DNA of 64,000 nucleotides from Dendrolimus kikuchii (GCA_019925095.2 CM034394.1:24414272-24478271); one strand, 5' to 3'. Positions 1 to 10,472 are shown, numbered from the stretch's first letter. Notes: generated from the sequence alone by a model not told the origin. Translations and numbers: made by a program.

Positions 1-3000
1 ACAGAGGTATTATAAGCAAGCATGGCTGTATATACATAACGAGGCCAATTTGTTTGTTCCTCGTTAATATAGGATTTTAAATATTCCTTCAAGGTTGAGT
101 GACTCCTCTCGAGAGCGCCTTGGGTTTGTGGATGGTATGGAGAGGACCAAAGGTTCTTGATTTTTAAGAATTCGCATGTTTTCTTAAAAAGGTCTGACGT
201 AAAGTTGGGGCCCTGGTCTGTAAGGATCATTTTGGGGATACCAAAGATTGATATATAATGGAGCAAGCATTCGCTTGTTTCTTCGGCAGTAGTACTGCGG
301 ATTGGGTATGCGGAAGAGAATTTGGTGAGATCATCTTGGATTGTCAATATATATTTTAGTTTTGCAGGTCCAGCTTCAGGGAGTGGACCTACAATATCGA
401 GGGATATTCTTTGAGAGGGTTCTGTTGAAGTACTGGTAATTTGCATTGGAGCGCGATTTATTTTCCTAAGGGCTTTGTTCTCTTGGCAAGATTTACATTG
501 TTTCACATATGATTCTATATCACTACGCATCCCTTTCCAGTAGTATGTTTGTTTTATTCTATTATACATTCTGACAGACCCCAAATGGCCTGCTATAGGA
601 ATATCGTGGTTATCGACAAGGATCTTCTTAATTTCCGTAGGGGCTGGATATATAATATTATTATGATATATTTTGATTTTAATACGTGTGTCATGGAAAA
701 GGTATGTTAATATATTATAGATTTTCACAAAGGAGTGCTTTTCAAACGGATTTTTCAGGTCGGATATACTTATTTCATTTATATCTTCAAAGACTATCAA
801 TTCGTTTCGAATTGTTTTCAGCGTTTGGAAGATTTCAGGATACGATGATTCGTCGAAATGATGTACTTTCATGAAAAGTAAGTAATAGATTTTATTATTG
901 TATTCAATCCTTCGGAAAGAGAAAAGTTCTTTTTCGGCGTTATAAACGTTGGAGAGCGTTTCGGGATCACTTAGAATCTCTTGGATATAGGGATTAGATT
1001 CATCTAAGTCCATAGATGTAGGGACCAGTGTAATTTTTGTGGAAGACTTCATTAGACTCTCGTTATGTTCTTCGATATTTGTATTAAAGGAATTGTTTTT
1101 ATCTGCCATAGCTTTCAGGAAAGTGGGGTAGTCGTCAACAGGTAAGTCAGGGCATGAACTGGTAGATGGAATTGGATCGATATCTGTATGAACATCGGGA
1201 ATTGACTGTGAGCTCGGCACGCATTCAGGTAAGTTAGGTCTATCGACATTGGATGCAGTATTGGGAGAGATTGGTAATTCTGATGTATGTTCAGGTAAGT
1301 CAATTCTATTAGCGTCAAGTTGGTCATTGGGAAGTAATAGAGGTTCTAATACTTGTTCAGGTAAGTCAACAACTTCGTTTCCAGGTTCACCTCTGTAGTT
1401 TTCAATAATATCCGAAAGTGACATAAGGTCATCGTTTTGGTCGAGGGTATGTGGCGAGGTAGTAATGATTTCGTCGGGGTTAAAAGACGGTGGTGATATC
1501 AATAAGTCCATTAGATCTCCATCTACTGCAAGGTTGGAATCTGGGTTTCCGGGTTGGATTGGATTAACGGGAAAGCGAGACAAGGCATCCGCGTTAGAAT
1601 TTATTTTTCCTTTCTTGTACTGAATTTCGTATTCGAATTCTTCAAGTTTCAGTCGCCAGCGGACGAGTCGTGACCCGGGGTCTTTGCAACTAAATAGCCA
1701 TTGGAGTGGTTTGTGGTCGGTAAGTATTTTAAATCGGTGACCATAAAGGTAAGGTCTGAATATTTTAGTACCAAAAATTATGGCAAGGCATTCTTTTTCA
1801 GTAACTGTGTAATTGCTCTCAGCTTTGTTAAGAGTACGCGACGCATAGGCTATTGGGCGGTCTTGCCCTACTGCGCCTTGGGATAATATAGCTGATATAG
1901 CATGATTGGATGCGTCACAGGTTAGGATGAATGGTTGTGTAAAATCTGGATAGGCTAATATTGGGGCTGTGACAAGTTTGTTTTTTAAGGATTCAAATGC
2001 GAGCTGTTGCTCATTTTGCCATATGAATAGGACGTCTTTCTTTAACAAGGAAGTCAGTGGTTTAGCCAATTTGGCGAAATCGGGTATAAATCTTCTATAA
2101 TAGGACACTAAGCCGAGGAAGGATTTGATGTCCTTCGGTGACTGAGGAATCGGGTAGTTTGTTACAGCTTTAATTTTATCAGGGTTTGGTTTAACGCCGT
2201 CTTCACCGATAATATGTCCTAGATATGCTACTTCCTTTCGTAGGAACTCGCACTTTTCTGGTTGTAGTTTTAAATTAAAACTACGAAGTCTATTGAATAC
2301 AGCTTTTAGATTGTTAATGTGTGAATTTAAGTCGGCAGAATATATCACGATGTCATCTAGATATACGAAACAACGTGTTCCTTGGAGACCGGAAAGGCAG
2401 GTATTCATCAATTTCTGAAAAGTGGACGGGGCATTTTTAAGCCCAAATGGCATTCTGTTGAATTGGTAGTGGCCCTGGGGCACAGAGAAGGCTGTTTTAG
2501 GAGCATCTTCGGGAGAAATAAGGATTTGATGGAAGCCTGAGGTAAGATCTAGTGTCGAGAAATATTTACTATTTCCTAATTGGTCAAGGATCTCGGATAT
2601 CTGCGGAATGGGGTAAATTTCACCAATGGTGATATCATTCAACTTGCGATAGTCAATTACTATCCGCCATTTACGTTGGCCCTGGGAGTCTGCTTTTTTA
2701 GGCACTATCCATATTGGTGAACTCCAAGGAGAGGATGAGGGCTCTATGATGCCTTGATTGAGCATTTTGTCGATTTGAGTTTCAACTTCTTTCTTGTGAC
2801 ATTCTGGGAATCTGTACGACTTAGTGTGAATGGGAACATCGCTGCTTGTTTTTATTTCATGGGCAAGAGCAGATGTGTGGGACAGCAGATCATTTGCTAA
2901 ATGGAAAATATCTGAATACTGAGAACAAACTTCTATAAGAGCATTGGATTCTTCTTGATTGAGATGGTCTATTCTTAAGGAATTAATTACTTCATCGGTA

Positions 3001-4196
3001 CGGTGAGTTGTTTCTCGAGGATTAGCATTGGTGCAAAAGGCGATGGGATGAAGTGGTTCAACCTTAAGGTTTAGGTTCGGATTAATGCTGATACTGGATT
3101 CTGAGATATTAGCGATTGTTAGGTTAACACGATTGTTGTCTTTTATCTTGACTATGCAATTGGATATTAATATGTCTTTAGAGACATGTTGATCTATGAT
3201 AATGCCTTCTTTTAGGTTGGTATTTCGGATTGAACATTCTATAACGGCCTCGCTACGAGGGGGAATGACGTAGAAGGGATCGGAGAAGAGTAGTTTTATC
3301 TCCATGTTTTCTATTTTCAAAGTATCGTGAGTATAATCAATTTTACAGCCGAACGCGGTTAAAAAGTCAGTCCCTATAATACCATCGTAAGGTAAGTTAA
3401 TGTTCTTGATGACATGGAATTTGAAGGATGCTGATTTGGATTTGTTTAATTTTAATTTTAGTTGAAAATGTCCTTCGGTCAGTGTTGGCTCATCGCCCGG
3501 GTCTATACCTTTAAGCTTAATCGGTTCTTTCGTTAGTTTCTGATTTTTGTGAATACTGGATTCTTTTATTAGACATATAGCAGAACCGGAATCAACTAAA
3601 AGAGATAATGGAATATCTGAGGCTGCCGAGTCTAATAGTACGTGAGGCAGGAGCTTTTTTGTAGTGTCTAAATTAATTTCGTAAACCTTGTTGTCAGTTA
3701 TGTTGTGGCTTGGGATAACTCTCGGGTTTTTATTTACTGCAACAGGTGAGTGATCTTTTCTTAGATTAGGTTTTATATTATATGATTTTAATTTTGTTTC
3801 TTTTGTTTCAGATGCTGATTGCGGGAAACTGGATACTTCTGGAATAGGTCCGTCAGTTCGGGGCTGGTTACCCTGTCGGTTGGACTTTGTAGAAGAGTAA
3901 GGTCCGTCGGTTTGGGGCTGTTTACCCTGTCGGTTGGACTCTAGGATAAGGTAAGGTCCGTCGGTTTGGGGCTGGTTACCCTGTCGATTGGATTTTATGG
4001 CTGAGTAAGGTCCGTCGGTTTGGGGCTGTTTACCCTGTCGGTTGGACTCTAGGATAAGGTTAGGACCGTCGGTTTGGGGCTGGTTACCCTGTCGGTTGGA
4101 CCTGAATGTATCAAGATAAGGTCGTTGGCAAGGATTGGATATGGTGTCGGCTTCCTGAACTCGTCTCGTGCGACACCGAGGCGAGACGCTTATTCG
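1..4196 (-). CDS. pol: Pol polyprotein of a Ty3/gypsy-class LTR retrotransposon (partial)
   Basis: Reading the minus strand in the -1 frame relative to gag, I found no stop from 4196 to the window edge (about 1,398 codons). Domains in order: a linker with five 18-residue repeats (4116-3847); an aspartic protease with the LVDSGS active site at about 3599-3582; reverse transcriptase (about 2830-2200) with LDLTSGFHQI near 2552 and YLDD at 2363-2352; RNase H (about 1930-1580) including TDHKPLQWLF; a roughly 300-residue acidic, proline-rich linker (about 1570-660); and integrase with an HHCC zinc site (about 615-490) and DDE residues near 400, 220 and 110. The protein would copy element RNA and integrate the DNA. 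It lacks its own start codon at the junction, so it is presumably made as Gag-Pol by frameshifting. The integrase C-terminus, any env and the 3' LTR lie outside the window. The clade looks closest to the insect 412/mdg1 group (inference). Confidence 0.95.
1139..1366 (-). repeat. Repeated DLP(E/V) motif in the RNase H-integrase linker of pol
   Basis: Four occurrences of an (D/N)LP(E/V) motif are encoded with the same codons in the acidic, proline-rich linker. On the opposite (+) strand each reads CAGGTAAGT, at 1139-1147, 1226-1234, 1292-1300 and 1358-1366. Spacings of 87, 66 and 66 bp are multiples of three, as expected for a coding repeat. Confidence 0.85.
3847..4116 (-). repeat. Five tandem 54-bp repeats inside pol, upstream of protease
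   Basis: Units start at 3847, 3901, 3955, 4009 and 4063, exactly 54 bp apart, so each adds 18 residues and keeps the frame. Each unit carries SNRQG(N/K)QPQTDGP plus a short variable stretch. Units alternate in two types (QGN/QGK, with LILE versus A/S-rich tails), which suggests amplification of a two-unit block. The repeats sit between the frameshift site and the protease. Confidence 0.95.
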
Positions 4197-4202
4197 TTTA
4201 AA
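4143..4202 (-). promoter_or_regulatory. -1 ribosomal frameshift signal: slippery heptamer plus H-type pseudoknot
   Basis: The minus strand reads T TTA AAC in the gag frame at 4202-4196, followed by GAA and the gag stop. After a 7-nt spacer, CGTCTCG (4188-4182) pairs perfectly with CGAGACG (4168-4162). The loop of that stem contains GGTGTCG (4177-4171), which pairs perfectly with CGACACC at 4149-4143. This gives stem 1 of 7 bp, loop 1 of 4 nt, 2 nt between stems, a last loop of 12 nt and stem 2 of 7 bp. Slipping back one base enters exactly the frame that is open through pol. The pairing is read by eye; efficiency is unknown. Confidence 0.88.
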
Positions 4203-5221
4203 GGGGCTAGCGAAACATCAACTTCATCCTGCCCGATTTGTTCGTCCGGTTGATCAACGAAGTTCACCCGCGGTGGTGATCTTGGTGAATTTAGGGTGTT
4301 AGATGAGTTAGGATAAAACCTATAACGGTTATTGTTATATTCTCGTTTTTTACACGAAGAAATATCATGGCCGGCCGTCTTACAATAGCGGCAAAAGACC
4401 CTGGGTGGTCCTTGAGTTGAAGGGGTGAACGTCCTTTGTGGATTCGTATTATATTCTGGTCTGGGTGTGCTTGTGCTTGGTTTATTTCTATTAAAATTAC
4501 TAGGTTTATGTTCGATCTGTGGGCGTCTATAAAGTGTCTGTTGAATGCGTTCTTCAGACACGGCTAAGTTAATGGCTTCGTTAAGCGTCCTGGGAGATCT
4601 ACATCTGACAATGTTTGAAATACGGGGATGTAATCCCATAAGGAAATGATGGAGCGCAAGGTCTTCCATGGCCGCAGTGCGGCCGGGCAACTCCTTACTC
4701 TTCGTATTGGCTAGAGAAATTTCCGTCAATAGTTGTGAAAGGTGAGTTTCCACCTTAAGGGCGTATTGGCTAACATTCTCCTGCGGACCTTGTCTGCTTT
4801 CTTGAAGCTCCGTTAGGAGGTGGGAATAATGTTTTCTTTCGCTGAACTGATTTTTAAGAAATTCCTTTAGTTGTTCCCAGGACGAGAACTCTTTGATGGA
4901 GCAGGCTATCTCCGCTTTACCATTTAATTGGCTGAGGATATATTTAAATAGAATAGTTCTTTGAGTTTCGGATGCGAGTTCGTATGCATTTTCGCAATTA
5001 ACTAAAAATGAATTTAAGGTTTCGCGGCTGCCGTCATATGCTTTAATGAATTTAAATAATGTGTTTAGGTCCAACTCAGACATCGCAAGGATTGCAGCTG
5101 TTTTCCTGGTGAGCCGAGGTGAAATAACAGGTGATTTCGCTTCCGAATCACTTACAATCTGTTCCGGTTCTGGAATAAGTACTGTGAGTTTTGTTTCTTC
5201 CTGTTTAGGCACTTTTGGCAT
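4190..5221 (-). CDS. gag: Gag protein of the same LTR retrotransposon
   Basis: Intact 343-residue protein that would form the particle core and bind genomic RNA. Residues about 45-235 form an alpha-helical capsid-like region with the retrotransposon-gag look (FIKAYDGS, then LNSFLVNCENAYELA). Residues 240-272 are a Pro/Ser/Thr/Asn-rich linker. A single zinc knuckle sits at C277-C280-H285-C290, the canonical CX2CX4HX4C spacing. The C-terminus is acidic. The start is the first ATG after a leader of nearly 600 nt. The last sense codons overlap the pol frame, and the stop at 4192-4190 lies two codons past a slippery heptamer. No frameshift or stop was seen, so the copy looks young. Confidence 0.93.
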   Translation of the reverse strand: MPKVPKQEETKLTVLIPEPEQIVSDSEAKSPVISPRLTRKTAAILAMSELDLNTLFKFIKAYDGSRETLNSFLVNCENAYELASETQRTILFKYILSQLNGKAEIACSIKEFSSWEQLKEFLKNQFSERKHYSHLLTELQESRQGPQENVSQYALKVETHLSQLLTEISLANTKSKELPGRTAAMEDLALHHFLMGLHPRISNIVRCRSPRTLNEAINLAVSEERIQQTLYRRPQIEHKPSNFNRNKPSTSTPRPEYNTNPQRTFTPSTQGPPRVFCRYCKTAGHDISSCKKREYNNNRYRFYPNSSNTLNSPRSPPRVNFVDQPDEQIGQDEVDVSLAPLNE

Positions 5222-5807
5222 AATTTAATTTATGAATGAAAAATAAATCGGAACAGATAGCAAGTTAATGTGATTACGACAACATTAATTATTAAGTTAT
5301 GGAACCCTAATTTATATATAAAGCGATGACCAAAGACTAACACTTACAGTATTAGCAGTGCGTAGGCGACGGATATAGATGAGACGGACAGGAACATTCC
5401 GATGCGATAAGGCTGCGTATCGGGTTACCTCACTCGAAACTTGGTTCTTCAAATTGATGCGGATATTTATTATGTTTTCAGGTTTAGAATTGGAACTCCT
5501 TGGTTGATCGAAGGTAGGTAACTGCGGCTCAGGATACCTCTTCACAGGATATGCAGATCTACTCCAGGGGCTGACAGCGTCGTTGTAATAATACAGCCGG
5601 GTATAGCAGGATAATGTGGTAAGTATTTAGACCACTATCGGGAATCGGCGGTGTGTTTAACACAAACACAACTGGATACACGAGGATATTTGGTAAGTCT
5701 TGACACTTTTCATTAAAATCACGTATAGTTTTTAGAAATTAGGATTCTGGTTTTGCGAGATCCGGGGTGAGTCTGCGATGCGGTTGCTAGGCACTGGGGA
5801 TTTCCGG
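5222..5807 (-). other. Untranslated leader of the gypsy-class element
   Basis: About 590 nt between the primer binding site and the gag ATG. It holds a few short ATG-initiated frames (for example at 5545) with no recognisable product. It presumably contains the packaging signal; nothing in it can be assigned by eye. Confidence 0.6.
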
Positions 5808-5825
5808 ATCCCACCGCTGCCACCA
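5808..5825 (-). other. Primer binding site complementary to tRNA-Leu
   Basis: On the minus strand the site reads TGGTGGCAGCGGTGGGAT, 4 nt inside the LTR edge. From remembered animal tRNA sequences it complements the CCA end, acceptor stem and T arm of a tRNA-Leu (AAG-type). It marks where minus-strand DNA synthesis would start and fixes the 5' LTR boundary. Confidence 0.8.
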
Positions 5826-5829
5826 AAAA

Positions 5830-6445
5830 TGTTATAAGGGAAATAAATTTACCCTTTTTAAAAAAAGGAATATTTTAATTAAACACTATAAGTAATTATT
5901 TTTAGAGAAGCAACCGCTCACAATAGAAATTAACGACAGACTGAGCTAAACGCATTGAGAACAGGGTATATGATAAGTAAGGCTGCTGAGGTATCTCGGC
6001 AGTCTTGCAGGTAAGCATTAACCCTTGCAGTACATGGGTATTTTGTGTGTGTGATCCCATAAATTTGTACATGACGTATGGACACGACAGCCAATGAGGT
6101 GTCGTTCTCAAGGTGACAATTTGAAATTTTAAGATGGCCGAATTCCGCGACGATTTAAATCTTGTTATCGCTCCAACGCTCGAAAATTCGAAATTCGAAA
6201 TTCGAAAGTACCCACTAAAAGCAATGAAGAAATTGTTCCTAATTGTTACGTTGACTGGTCTTCTATAGACCACGTCACAACCGATTCCGAACCGAAAAAA
6301 ATAGACGAATGCTTGTCGCTGGTTTAGAAACTGCGCATTCCAGATGTAACGACATCTCCAAACTTCAAAAGATAAGATTATTTTGTTAGCTGACACTAGT
6401 TTATGGATTGTGTTCCCTTTTTTTCTGATAATGTTTATGACCACA
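5830..6445 (-). repeat. 5' LTR of the gypsy-class element (outer edge tentative)
   Basis: The inner edge is well placed: the minus strand ends ...TTATAACA, then TTTT, then the primer binding site. The outer edge is a guess at 6445, where the minus strand begins TGTGGTCATAAAC, giving about 616 bp. A TCAGTC initiator-like hexamer of the kind used by insect LTR elements lies at 5943-5938 (minus), and a CATTGGCTG (reverse CCAAT) lies near 6095. The second LTR is outside the window, so the length cannot be confirmed. Confidence 0.6.
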
Positions 6446-6597
6446 ACTCTATCACTGGAGAGTAATTATAAGATAAGAAAGGAAGATCTGATATTTTGAT
6501 GGTATATTTTTATTCCATTTTTTTAATGTAAGTAAACATGCAGTAGATCCTCCTTAAGAAAAAATAGTTATGGTCTAATTCGTATTGAGTTAAAGTA

Positions 6598-6988
6598 CAT
6601 ACATACATAACTTCACGCCAGTTCCCTTGCGGGGTAGGCACGAACAACAGAGCGCCATTTAGGCTTATTCTTACACACCTCACTTGCTTCTTTGACATTC
6701 ATAACTCTTGTCATGCACGCTCGTCGGTTCTTAAGGCTCCTAACATCACCTTCTGCTAGTACACGATCAATTTGATCATAGAAAGTGTGTCGTGGCCTTC
6801 CACGACTTCTGCATCCATCCACTTTTGCATTGTATATCTGTTTATTCATTCTTTCATCATGCATTCTTTCTACATGTCCGAACCACCGGAGCATTCCTTT
6901 CCTTACCTTCACCCCGACACTCTCTTTCAGACCAACTGTCTTTCTTACTTCGGTATTACGAACGCGGTCCGCGAGCGTCACTCCGCAG
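6598..6988 (-). mobile_element. Family A RTE-like LINE, 5'-truncated copy 1, with TSD
   Basis: Encodes the C-terminal tail of a LINE reverse transcriptase, open from MTLADRVRNTEV at 6981 to the stop at 6613, with the LRWFGHVERM motif typical of RTE-clade ends. The 3' end is a TATG-type tail (ACATACATACAT on +). The 14-bp duplication ATTGAGTTAAAGTA flanks it at 6584-6597 and 6989-7002. The truncation point is therefore exact. Confidence 0.92.
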
Positions 6989-7002
6989 ATTGAGTTAAAG
7001 TA

Positions 7003-8861
7003 ATAGGATGAAAACGGTATTTTTCATCCCTGGAAAATTAAAAATAAAATTTCTCTGCTGTGTTTAAGGCTTGGCAACTAGGCCTTTAAGCCAGGCGCCG
7101 TTGTATTGTAGGCTACAATCGACGTCATTCAACGGAGTTCTTGTGAAAACTCGAAAGGCCACATTTGGCTATATAGTTCACATTTCTCGCAAAACACATA
7201 ATTACTACTCAAAAACTATCAATATCCTACAACTATTGTTCATTTTAGAGTGATTTTACACATTTTTAGAAAATAAAACTGCTCAGCACAACGTCTCCTT
7301 TCAGTTCCCGCGAAAAACTCCGTCAAAAAATTAAAAACTATGCGAACCATAGATAACACATGCGACTCATGTCCCAACTTTTTTTTACAGCCACTGTTAA
7401 CTCGCCACAAATATTGTGATAAAAAATATCAACAATTTTGTAACATCATTTACACCAAATTATTATTTAATTTATAATATAATATGTTATTATGTTGTAA
7501 ATAACAAAAAATACTGGGTGGTTGAATGCCGCAGAAATAGTAGATTGTTACACGAGAGATGAAAGTGACCTATTTGGGGACTACTAATAATTCGAGTGCC
7601 TAAATAGGCCTTTCACCCGAGGTTAACACTCTGCTTTTCATTTCCGAATATGAGGAAAGTAAATAAAAACTGATTAGGTAATCAAACAACACTTCTCTAA
7701 TAAAATCAAGCATTAAATCCATATCTAAATCTGATGAAACGTCATCACGTACGTCACGTATGAAACTTCAAGTAATTTTTTTCTGTGGCATTCTACTAGC
7801 CAGTATTTATTTTTGTCAGTGATGATAGTAAATATTTAGCTCAAATGTATGTAAATTAACAGATTCATCAAGTTCAAATTTTAACCAACTCAAAAAAAAG
7901 GAGGAGGGTCTCAATGCATTGTGTATTTTTTTTATGTATGTCCAGCCATATTTTTTTGTTTCTAAACCGAGTTTAATCGTTCTTTTTGCGTTAAATTCAG
8001 TAAATTTTATTCTTATTTTTCCCACTTTGGGTTCCAAATATATAGCAGCAAAAGAAATTCTCTACTGTCGACCCCTATTTGCAGCTCGTGAACCCCCAGA
8101 TTTTGCTTTCGCTGACGTGGACCCCCTGAAGTTTTATATGGACCCCTAGGTGTCCATATGGACCACTTTGGGGACCTATGGCCTAGGCTCTTTTCTAGGC
8201 TATTTTGCATAGCTTAATACACTTATATAATATAAAGGCTCTACTATGTTTTGATATTTACATGAAATACATAATAATAATTGTTACAATTATTGTTATT
8301 CGGATGTTAATGTTTCCTTGAAATTGCACTGAATGCGTGTACTTACTAAAGCTCATGTGATAACGCCATCTAGTATCTAATACAAATAACCTTAACAGAC
8401 TGACGATGTGATAGTATTTCATTTACTTTATATCAGTAGCTAACTTTGCGTGTAGATTACATAATCTCATAGGAATATTAGCTACTCCAATAAACACAGT
8501 GCAGTGATCAATAAATGTTCCAAAGGCACATTGACAAAGTCCTCTAAACTATGAATAAATAATAAAATACAAACAGACTTTCAATATAAATACGGCGGCC
8601 CGAGTCTTGTGTAAGTTGTGAAAACATTTGCAGCAACCAAAACTTTCCTCAAAGGGCAATACTTAACCTAATTGTTAATAAGATATAACTCGAAAAACAA
8701 TTGTTGTTCTTTGGAATAAATAACAAACTCGCTAGGGCTTAGAGAAGTTCATTGAATGGGAAGATCGCTTCAAATCACTTGGACGGCCTACTAGCTACTG
8801 TAATAATAATAAAATAAAAAAATCCTTTATTTCCTAAGAATAAATCATACTACATTTATTT
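7003..8861. other. Unassigned AT-rich sequence
   Basis: No credible coding region. A short stretch near 8085-8170 repeats GGACCCC-like words in both orientations and may be the end of a decayed DNA transposon, but I could not define its ends. Confidence 0.5.
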
Positions 8862-9092
8862 AAATAATGCTAAAGTGGAGACAGGTAACCGGTGTGACAA
8901 ACTAATGCCACTGAAACTAAAGGGTCAAATATATAAATCTGTCAGACGACCAGTCATGCTAAACGGGTCCGAATATTGGGCCACTAAAGTAATAAACCAT
9001 AAACGTCTCCACTCAGTTGAGATGAGAATGTTGAGATGTATGTGTGGTGTTACAAGAATGGGTAAGGTGAGAGATGAGTACATAAACTACTT
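8862..9092 (+). pseudogene. RTE-type LINE reverse transcriptase C-terminal fragment
   Basis: Encodes a peptide with KLKGQIYKSVRRPVMLNGSE, WATK and EMRMLRCMCGVTRM, matching the thumb/C-terminal region of RTE/BovB-type LINE polymerases (recalled pattern). It diverges from family A and stops soon after, so it is an old fragment of a different lineage. Confidence 0.75.
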
Positions 9093-9107
9093 AATAATAG
9101 CATAATG

Positions 9108-9305
9108 TGTACTAATCTTATCCAAGACAAAAGTGTGCCTCGTCTGATTCCACGACATGCTATTACGAAAATCTTCTACATTCTTCCGATTAAAGCCAAG
9201 TTAGGCCTCAGCAGTTCTATCACAAGAGTGTGCAATACATACAACCGTCTAAACTCAAAATTAGATGATCGCGATAGTTTTCACAAATTGGTTTAAAAAT
9301 AAAGT
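9108..9305 (+). pseudogene. Possible LINE (CR1/jockey-like) C-terminal fragment
   Basis: A short frame ends with GLSSSITRVCNTYNRL and SFHKLV, the style of ending found in CR1/jockey-like LINE ORF2, and is followed by AATAAA-like sequence. It directly abuts the RTE fragment on its left, so two unrelated LINE ends are joined here. Assignment is by resemblance only. Confidence 0.4.
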
Positions 9306-9565
9306 GTTGACATCAGCTGTGACTGTAAAATAATTGATAGGTTGTTCATGTTTCCACATGTACTTAGTTATATATTTATTGAAGTGAAACTTCTATATAG
9401 GTATAGACAGGGTCTTAGGATTTTTTGTCACGAAAAAGCGTTACGGCCGCGTGGTAGAGCGTCATAAATTTAAACTAGACATGGTGAGAGGCGGCATAAT
9501 TTTAGAGTAGACTATCGATGTTTTTATTGGTTTCGGATCGAATTCAGTTTTTTTTGTTTGATAAA

Positions 9566-9873
9566 ATAAAATAAATTTAAAAAATGCATTAATTAAAATG
9601 TACCTAACCTAACCAAATTATAATTTGCAGTAAATCTGCGAAATATCGAAATGCGTGCTGGGACACATAGTAGAAGTGAAAGTTCAACGGACAAGTGGAA
9701 AAAAGAATCGCAACAAAGTTTTAACTTGAAGTTTTACGGGCAGATTGTTAATGTACTTGTCCAATTTGAAAACCTGCCCGTAAAACTTGCAAGTTAAAAT
9801 TTTGTTGCGATTCGTTTTTCCACTTGTCCGTTGAAGTTTCACTTCTACTATGTGTCCCAGCACACATTTCGAT
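9566..9873 (+). mobile_element. Family C foldback/MITE-like element, intact copy
   Basis: Two arms of about 97 bp (from about 9647 and ending about 9872) are near-perfect inverted repeats, starting CGAAATGYGTGCTGGGACAC, around a roughly 30-bp centre. About 75 bp outside the left arm is also shared with the second copy at 52210-52765, so the mobile unit is longer than the palindrome. No coding capacity. Confidence 0.85.
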
Positions 9874-10472
9874 TTTTTTAATTTAATACTTTTTGCATTT
9901 TCTTTGCCTTACCTTATTAATTTTGACAACATTATTCATTCATTTACGTTTAACAATATTTGTACTTGACATATGTCTAATAATGATATTAATTAATTAA
10001 ATTATTAGTATATTGACATTTGAATTGTAAATGCTGTGCAATCCTTTAATGAGTCTACACATCAGAACTTTTATATTAAACGATTTGTAATATAACATAA
10101 TAACGTAGTTTGCCTTAGATAAATAAATATCTATGCCCATAATAGTTATTCCTCCCTACACCTGTGGGGTATCACGTATTTATCGTGGTGCTCATCTGAT
10201 ACTGCGATACGCGGCGCGTCGGCGCGCGCCATCTTTTGTCTAGCACACTATTGTCCGGAGGAGGCGAGACGTAAGCATTAGTATACGTGGAAATATCATA
10301 CATTGAGAACAAAATGTGCGCTTCTAATTGTAAAGGAATGAAGTAAGGTGCCAAAAGAATTATTTTTGATACTTTACACACTACGATTTTTGTATTGAAT
10401 CACACTGTTTCATAATGTTTGAATAGTCGACTATTATTTCCATTAATATTGTTATATTATTTTTTATAAATT
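9874..10472. other. Unassigned sequence with a small CpG-rich spot
   Basis: AT-rich with no coding region. At 10205-10235 there is a short run of CGCG words (GCGCGTCGGCGCGCGCC) in an otherwise AT-rich setting; too small to call a promoter. Confidence 0.4.

Noticed and set aside
1115..1327. Short out-of-frame minus-strand ORF inside pol
   Set aside because: It lies in the wrong frame within the intact pol reading frame.
5312..5545. Leader ORF of 77 codons upstream of gag
   Set aside because: No recognisable motif and basic random composition; more likely a chance frame in the element leader.
6182..6208. TTCGAAA repeats in the LTR as a heat-shock element
   Set aside because: The GAA/TTC spacing does not fit the nGAAnnTTCn rule.
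6772..7003. Several overlapping plus-strand frames opposite family A copies (also at 44505, 57492, 62550)
   Set aside because: They are antisense shadows of the conserved LINE C-terminus; similarity between copies reflects DNA identity, not a second protein.
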